64,000 bases of DNA. Origin: Streptomyces sp. RPT161 (lineage in GTDB: Bacteria; Actinomycetota; Actinomycetes; Streptomycetales; Streptomycetaceae). The notes beneath the pieces are model-generated. The model searched no databases. It was not told the DNA's origin and saw only the letters and a list, made by a program, of their open reading frames with translations. Shown in pieces: positions 61,401 to 64,000 of the stretch; the first letter of the stretch is position 1; every line of letters begins with the position of its first letter. The stretch covers positions 62,001 to 126,000 of the forward strand of contig NZ_JAPZVN010000002.1 of NCBI RefSeq assembly GCF_027533845.1. The letters run 5' to 3'. The position numbers and the translations under genes were made by a program.

Positions 61401-61927
61401 AGCCCGAGCCGGAGCCCGAGGCGGCGCCGGAGCCGGAGCCGGTACGTCCGCGCCGCCGCTCCCGCAAGGCGACCGCGCCCGCGGGCTCGCCCAAGGCCGC
61501 CGAGGAGGCAGCCGCCGCGGAGGTCATCGTCGTCCCGGCGGCACCGACCGAGGCCGCGCCCGAGGCGGCCCCCGTCGAGACGGCACCGGCCGCCGAGGTG
61601 GCCGAGCCCGAGGCGGTACGTCCGCGTCGGCGCGCCCGTAAGGCGTCGGCTCCGGCCGGCCCGCCGCCCGCGGCGGCGGAGGCGGCCGTGGTGGTCGTAC
61701 CGGCGGCACCGGTGGAGGCCGTGGAGGCCGCCGAGGAGCCCGAGCCCGCGCCCAAGAAGCGGGCGGCTCGCAAGACGGCGGTCAAGAAGGCTCCCGCGAA
61801 GAAGGCGGCGGCCAAGAAGACCGCTGCCGCGAAGAAGACGACGACCAAGAAGGCCGCCGCCAAGAAGACCACGACCAAGAAGGCCGTGGCCAAGAAGGCG
61901 GCCGCCGCCCCGGCGGACGAGTCGTAA
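58439..61927 (+). CDS. rne: Ribonuclease E/G
   Basis: Endoribonuclease central to RNA decay and rRNA/tRNA maturation; 1162 residues. The catalytic core (about 460-900) holds an S1 domain (YVGNVYLGKVQNVLPSMEAA), the RNase H-like Mg site (VVIDVNTGKFTG with VIDFIDM) and the Zn-link (CVHCNGRG). Long disordered arms flank it: an N-terminal region alternating Arg-rich and Ala/Glu-rich blocks, and a C-terminal region ending in histone-H1-like Ala/Lys repeats (KKTTTKKAAAKK). Repeats of the type RRRATRKATAPAGPPKAAE occur in both arms. The ATG at 58439 has GGGAGA 10 nt ahead; a longer frame opens at 58325. The 255-bp leader could allow autoregulation, by analogy with E. coli rne. Confidence 0.93.
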   Translation: MLDTPEPGNAAPEAPNGSDSGVSAESQTPAAPRRRRRAASRPAGPPAAASAEDTQTISEKPAAPEAPAATESAEAPPARTTTTRRRATRKATAPAGPPKAAEEAPEAPAAEAEEAPARTPRRRATRKAAAPEAPAATEEAAAEEAPQRARRTRKRAAAEPGDDSRRLKPGSLAPKEEAEPEPAPIEAAAEPDVAPQRTRRRTRKATAEAGPPSFAAADSDTTEPVASMAPEEDVSEEPVRGRRRAVRPPTAVFQPPVFTAAEAASAAAEDEEEGGSRRRRRRRVAAEEAPVTAPAEEPTAAEEAAEEAEPEAEHEDETGERPSRRRRRGGRRRRRGDAAEAEADGEEEAETEAAQPQAEQEPEEAEDEEAEYGSSTSRRRRRRRRRSGEAAGEAEAPADEDGVRTVVKIREPRKKKEEPSDEVQSIKGSTRLEAKKQRRREGREQGRRRVPIITEAEFLARREAVERVMVVRESGERTQIGVLEDGVLVEHFVNKEQATSYVGNVYLGKVQNVLPSMEAAFVDIGKGRNAVLYAGEVNFEALGLAGGPRRIESALKSGQSVLVQVTKDPIGHKGARLTSQVSLPGRYLVYVPEGSMTGISRKLPDTERARLKQILKKIVPEDAGVIVRTAAEGASEEELRRDVERLQAQWEEIQKKAKNGNAPTLLYGEPDMTVRVVRDIFNEDFSKVIISGDNAWETIHGYVSHVAPDLVDRLQKWTSEVDAFATYRIDEQLLKALDRKVWLPSGGSLVIDRTEAMVVIDVNTGKFTGQGGNLEETVTRNNLEAAEEIVRQLRLRDLGGIIVIDFIDMVLESNRDLVMRRLLECLGRDRTKHQVAEVTSLGLIQMTRKRVGQGLLESFSETCVHCNGRGVIVHMEQATTPGGGGKRKKKGRAAAQPEAVEAATVAEAAEALEAAEVVEPVEVTERELVPAIGGDEEWFGSPAEAEAAAKAAAPRGRRRATRAASAPAGAPKQAEAEVVVPAAPVAAEPEPEPEAAPEPEPVRPRRRSRKATAPAGSPKAAEEAAAAEVIVVPAAPTEAAPEAAPVETAPAAEVAEPEAVRPRRRARKASAPAGPPPAAAEAAVVVVPAAPVEAVEAAEEPEPAPKKRAARKTAVKKAPAKKAAAKKTAAAKKTTTKKAAAKKTTTKKAVAKKAAAAPADES

Positions 61928-61974
61928 GCCCGCGGTCGGGCTGGTGGGTCTTCCCGCCCGCCCACCTTTTCGCC

Positions 61975-62015
61975 GTCACCGCCCCCGCCGGGTCCGCCCG
62001 GACGGGGGCGGTGAC
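61975..62015 (+). terminator. Terminator of rne
   Basis: A 13-bp outer stem (GTCACCGCCCCCG) encloses a second small stem (CGGG-tccg-CCCG), 47 nt after the rne stop. Confidence 0.8.
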
Positions 62016-62202
62016 GTAGGGGCCGGGTGGCGGGAACCCCCGGTTTGACCCCGCCGAAGGCGCCCCGTAACCTTGACCTTCGGCGTTTCTGCGCCCACTC
62101 CTGAGCAAATCCCTCCCGCTCCTGTCGGGAGAGGCTCACACAGCGAACCTCGTGCGGGCTGGCATCGGGAGTGCCATTTCGAGCGAGAGAGTGAGATCCG
62201 CG

Positions 62203-62523
62203 TTGTACGCAGTCGTGCGTAGCGGTGGCCGCCAGCACAAGGTTGCTGTCGGTGACATCGTCGAGGTTGACAAGATTTCCACCGCCAAGGTTGGCGACAC
62301 GGTCGAGCTCTCGACCCTGCTCGTTGTCGATGGCGACTCCGTCACCAGCGACCCGTGGGTGCTGGCGGGCGTGAAGGTCCAGGCCGAGGTCGTGGACCAC
62401 CACAAGGGTGCCAAGATCGACATCCTGCGGTACAAGAACAAGACCGGTTACCGTCGGCGCCAGGGCCACCGCCAGCAGTACACGGCAGTGAAGATCACCG
62501 GCATCCCCACGGCTGCGAAGTAA
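62203..62523 (+). CDS. rplU: 50S ribosomal protein L21
   Basis: Ribosomal large-subunit protein, 106 residues: [40 protein letters not shown] and the C-terminal [15 protein letters not shown]. The start is a TTG at 62203, because streptomycete L21 begins with this YA-VVRSGG stretch and is 106 residues long; GAGAGTGAG lies ahead. In-frame codons further upstream (from 62152) are not L21-like. The 275-bp gap behind contains the rne terminator and a small stem (CTCCCG-N7-CGGGAG, 62113-62131) that could be part of a regulatory leader. It is co-transcribed with rpmA. Confidence 0.95.
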   Translation: MYAVVRSGGRQHKVAVGDIVEVDKISTAKVGDTVELSTLLVVDGDSVTSDPWVLAGVKVQAEVVDHHKGAKIDILRYKNKTGYRRRQGHRQQYTAVKITGIPTAAK

Positions 62524-62537
62524 GGGACTGAGGAGAG

Positions 62538-62792
62538 ATGGCACACAAGAAGGGCGCATCGTCCACCCGGAACGGTCGCGACTCCAACGCTCAGCGGCTC
62601 GGCGTGAAGCGCTTCGGCGGTCAGGTCGTCAACGCCGGTGAGATCCTGGTCCGCCAGCGCGGCACCCACTTCCACCCGGGCAACGGCGTTGGCCGCGGTG
62701 GCGACGACACGCTGTTCGCCCTCACCGCCGGTGCGGTCGAGTTCGGCACCAGCCGTGGTCGCAAGGTTGTGAACATCGTTCCGGCCAGCTGA
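62538..62792 (+). CDS. rpmA: 50S ribosomal protein L27
   Basis: Ribosomal large-subunit protein near the peptidyl-transferase centre; 84 residues. It begins [20 protein letters not shown], with no N-terminal cleavage extension of the Firmicute type, and contains [15 protein letters not shown] and [12 protein letters not shown] at 62538 with GAGGAGAG upstream, 14 nt after rplU. A large hairpin lies between it and obgE. Confidence 0.97.
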   Translation: MAHKKGASSTRNGRDSNAQRLGVKRFGGQVVNAGEILVRQRGTHFHPGNGVGRGGDDTLFALTAGAVEFGTSRGRKVVNIVPAS

Positions 62793-62814
62793 AACAACCA
62801 GCTGCCGTAACGCG

Positions 62815-62875
62815 ACACACCGAGGGCGGACCTCGCTTCCCGCACCGGGAGGCAGGTCCGCCCTCGATGTGTTTG
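62815..62875 (+). terminator. Hairpin between rpmA and obgE
   Basis: A long stem (ACAC..CGAGGGCGGACCT against AGGTCCGCCCTCGATGTGT) carries an inner TCCCG-cacc-CGGGA stem-loop. It may terminate most rplU-rpmA transcripts or act as an attenuator before obgE, which starts 35 nt later. Confidence 0.75.
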
Positions 62876-62909
62876 GCAAACCGATAGAAATCCCTAGGAG
62901 GCCCAGACC

Positions 62910-64000
62910 ATGACCACCTTCGTGGACCGCGTCGAACTGCATGTCGCCGCGGGTAACGGAGGCCACGGCTGCGCCTCCGTGCACCGGGAGAAGTTCAAGC
63001 CGCTGGGCGGCCCGGACGGCGGCAACGGCGGTCGCGGCGGCGATGTGATCCTGGTGGTCGACACCGGCATCACCACGCTGATCGACTACCACCACTCCCC
63101 GCACCGCAAGGCCACCAACGGCAAGCCCGGCGAAGGCGGCAACCGCTCCGGCGCGGACGGCCAGGACCTGGTCCTGCCGGTCCCGGACGGCACGGTCGTA
63201 CTGGACGCCAAGGGCAACGTACTGGCCGACCTGGTGGGCCAGGGCACCTCGTTCATCGCCGCCCAGGGCGGTCGCGGCGGCCTGGGCAACGCCGCGCTGG
63301 CCTCCGCGCGCCGCAAGGCCCCCGGTTTCGCGCTGCTCGGCGAGCCCGGCCAGGCGCACGACATCGTGCTCGAACTGAAGACGGTCGCGGACGTGGCGCT
63401 GGTCGGCTACCCGAGCGCGGGCAAGTCGTCGCTGATCTCGGTGCTCTCCGCGGCCAAGCCGAAGATCGCCGACTATCCGTTCACCACGCTGGTGCCCAAC
63501 CTCGGTGTGGTGACGGCCGGTTCGACGGTCTACACCATCGCCGACGTGCCCGGGCTGATCCCGGGTGCCAGCCAGGGCAAGGGCCTCGGTCTGGAGTTCC
63601 TGCGCCATGTCGAGCGCTGTTCGGTGCTGGTGCACGTACTGGACACCGCGACGCTCGAATCGCACCGCGACCCGGTCACGGACCTCGATGCGATCGAAGC
63701 CGAACTGGCGGAGTACGGCGGTCTCGGGGACCGGCCGCGGATCGTGGTGCTCAACAAGGTGGACATCCCGGACGGCCAGGACCTCGCCGATCTGATCCGT
63801 CCCGACCTGGAGGCCCGCGGTTACCAGGTCTTCGAGGTGTCGGCGGTCTCCCGGCACGGCCTGCGGGAACTGTCCTTCGCGCTGGCGGACATCGTCGCCA
63901 GGGCGCGGGCCGCCAGGCCGGTGCAGGAGGCGACCCGGATCGTCATCCGCCCGCAGGCCGTGGACGACGCGGGCTTCACCGTCACCGCCGAGGACGGCTT
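62910..64000 (+). CDS. obgE: GTPase Obg (partial, runs off the right edge)
   Basis: Ribosome-associated GTPase linked to ribosome assembly and, in streptomycetes, to the onset of sporulation. The first 363 codons are visible. They include the Gly-rich Obg fold ([31 protein letters not shown]) and the G domain with GYPSAGKSS (G1), IADVPGL (G3) and LNKVD (G4). The C-terminal OCT domain begins near the window end. ATG at 62910 with AGGAGG 8 nt ahead. It follows rplU-rpmA, the conserved order. Confidence 0.96.
   Translation, partial: MTTFVDRVELHVAAGNGGHGCASVHREKFKPLGGPDGGNGGRGGDVILVVDTGITTLIDYHHSPHRKATNGKPGEGGNRSGADGQDLVLPVPDGTVVLDAKGNVLADLVGQGTSFIAAQGGRGGLGNAALASARRKAPGFALLGEPGQAHDIVLELKTVADVALVGYPSAGKSSLISVLSAAKPKIADYPFTTLVPNLGVVTAGSTVYTIADVPGLIPGASQGKGLGLEFLRHVERCSVLVHVLDTATLESHRDPVTDLDAIEAELAEYGGLGDRPRIVVLNKVDIPDGQDLADLIRPDLEARGYQVFEVSAVSRHGLRELSFALADIVARARAARPVQEATRIVIRPQAVDDAGFTVTAEDG

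Noticed and set aside
1-64000. CRISPR arrays, insertion sequences, prophage or replication origin
   Set aside because: No regularly spaced direct repeats, transposase or integrase genes, or DnaA-box cluster were seen. The only tandem repeat is the 54-bp unit near 47.6 kb.

Overview
The window is high-GC actinobacterial DNA and almost certainly comes from a streptomycete. The signs are strong G/C bias at codon third positions, many GTG starts, mycothiol-linked chemistry, paired clpP1/clpP2 genes, and a gene order (pepN, malQ, sodF, tig-clpP1-clpP2-clpX, valS-folC-ndk, mreBCD-pbp2-rodA, rne-rplU-rpmA-obg) that I recall from the Streptomyces chromosome core. No species is assigned.

Layout. 1-8.2 kb: an MscS-type channel, an HNH endonuclease, a small DUF397-like protein, a large secreted GH84-type glycosidase and an amidase. 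8.2-19 kb: a small repeat peptide coupled to malQ, a small membrane protein, two PepN aminopeptidases flanking an AbiEi/DUF559-like protein, a mycothiol-type oxidoreductase, and sodF with a probable nickel-responsive (Nur) operator. 19-29.3 kb: three paralogous amino-acid permeases with bioY between them, rpiB with an Fpg/Nei glycosylase, an Eis-like acetyltransferase and a SpoIIE-type phosphatase. 29.4-34.4 kb: tRNA-Gly, tRNA-Pro, trigger factor and the ClpP1/ClpP2/ClpX protease, with a candidate ClgR activator site ahead of clpP1.

Between clpX and the proline-rich membrane gene next to valS lies an accessory block (34.4-38.3 kb). It holds an MDR oxidoreductase, an Lrp regulator, two coupled small genes and an XRE regulator, and it is bounded by two closely related hairpins. 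From 39.4 kb the core resumes: valS, folC, a DUF4233 protein and ndk, then the elongation operon mreB-mreC-mreD-mrdA-rodA. That operon contains an unexpected 54-codon ORF made of a 54-bp tandem repeat, coupled at both ends between mreD and mrdA. A leaderless CYTH-CHAD gene follows.

The radical-SAM gene (52.9 kb) and its usual partner of the TIGR03936 family (57.4 kb) are separated by a second accessory insertion. This carries a protein with an eCIS-core (DUF4157) metallopeptidase-like domain fused to a probable DNA/RNA non-specific nuclease, and a VapBC-like pair whose toxin lacks one catalytic acid. The window ends with a large RNase E/G, rplU, rpmA and a truncated obgE.

The most interesting items are the orphan eCIS-type nuclease effector, the coupled repeat microORF in the mre operon, the duplicated hairpins around the clpX-valS insertion, and active-site substitutions in the GH84-like enzyme and the VapC-like toxin. 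Several genes appear to be leaderless, with a -10 hexamer about 6-7 nt ahead of the start codon.
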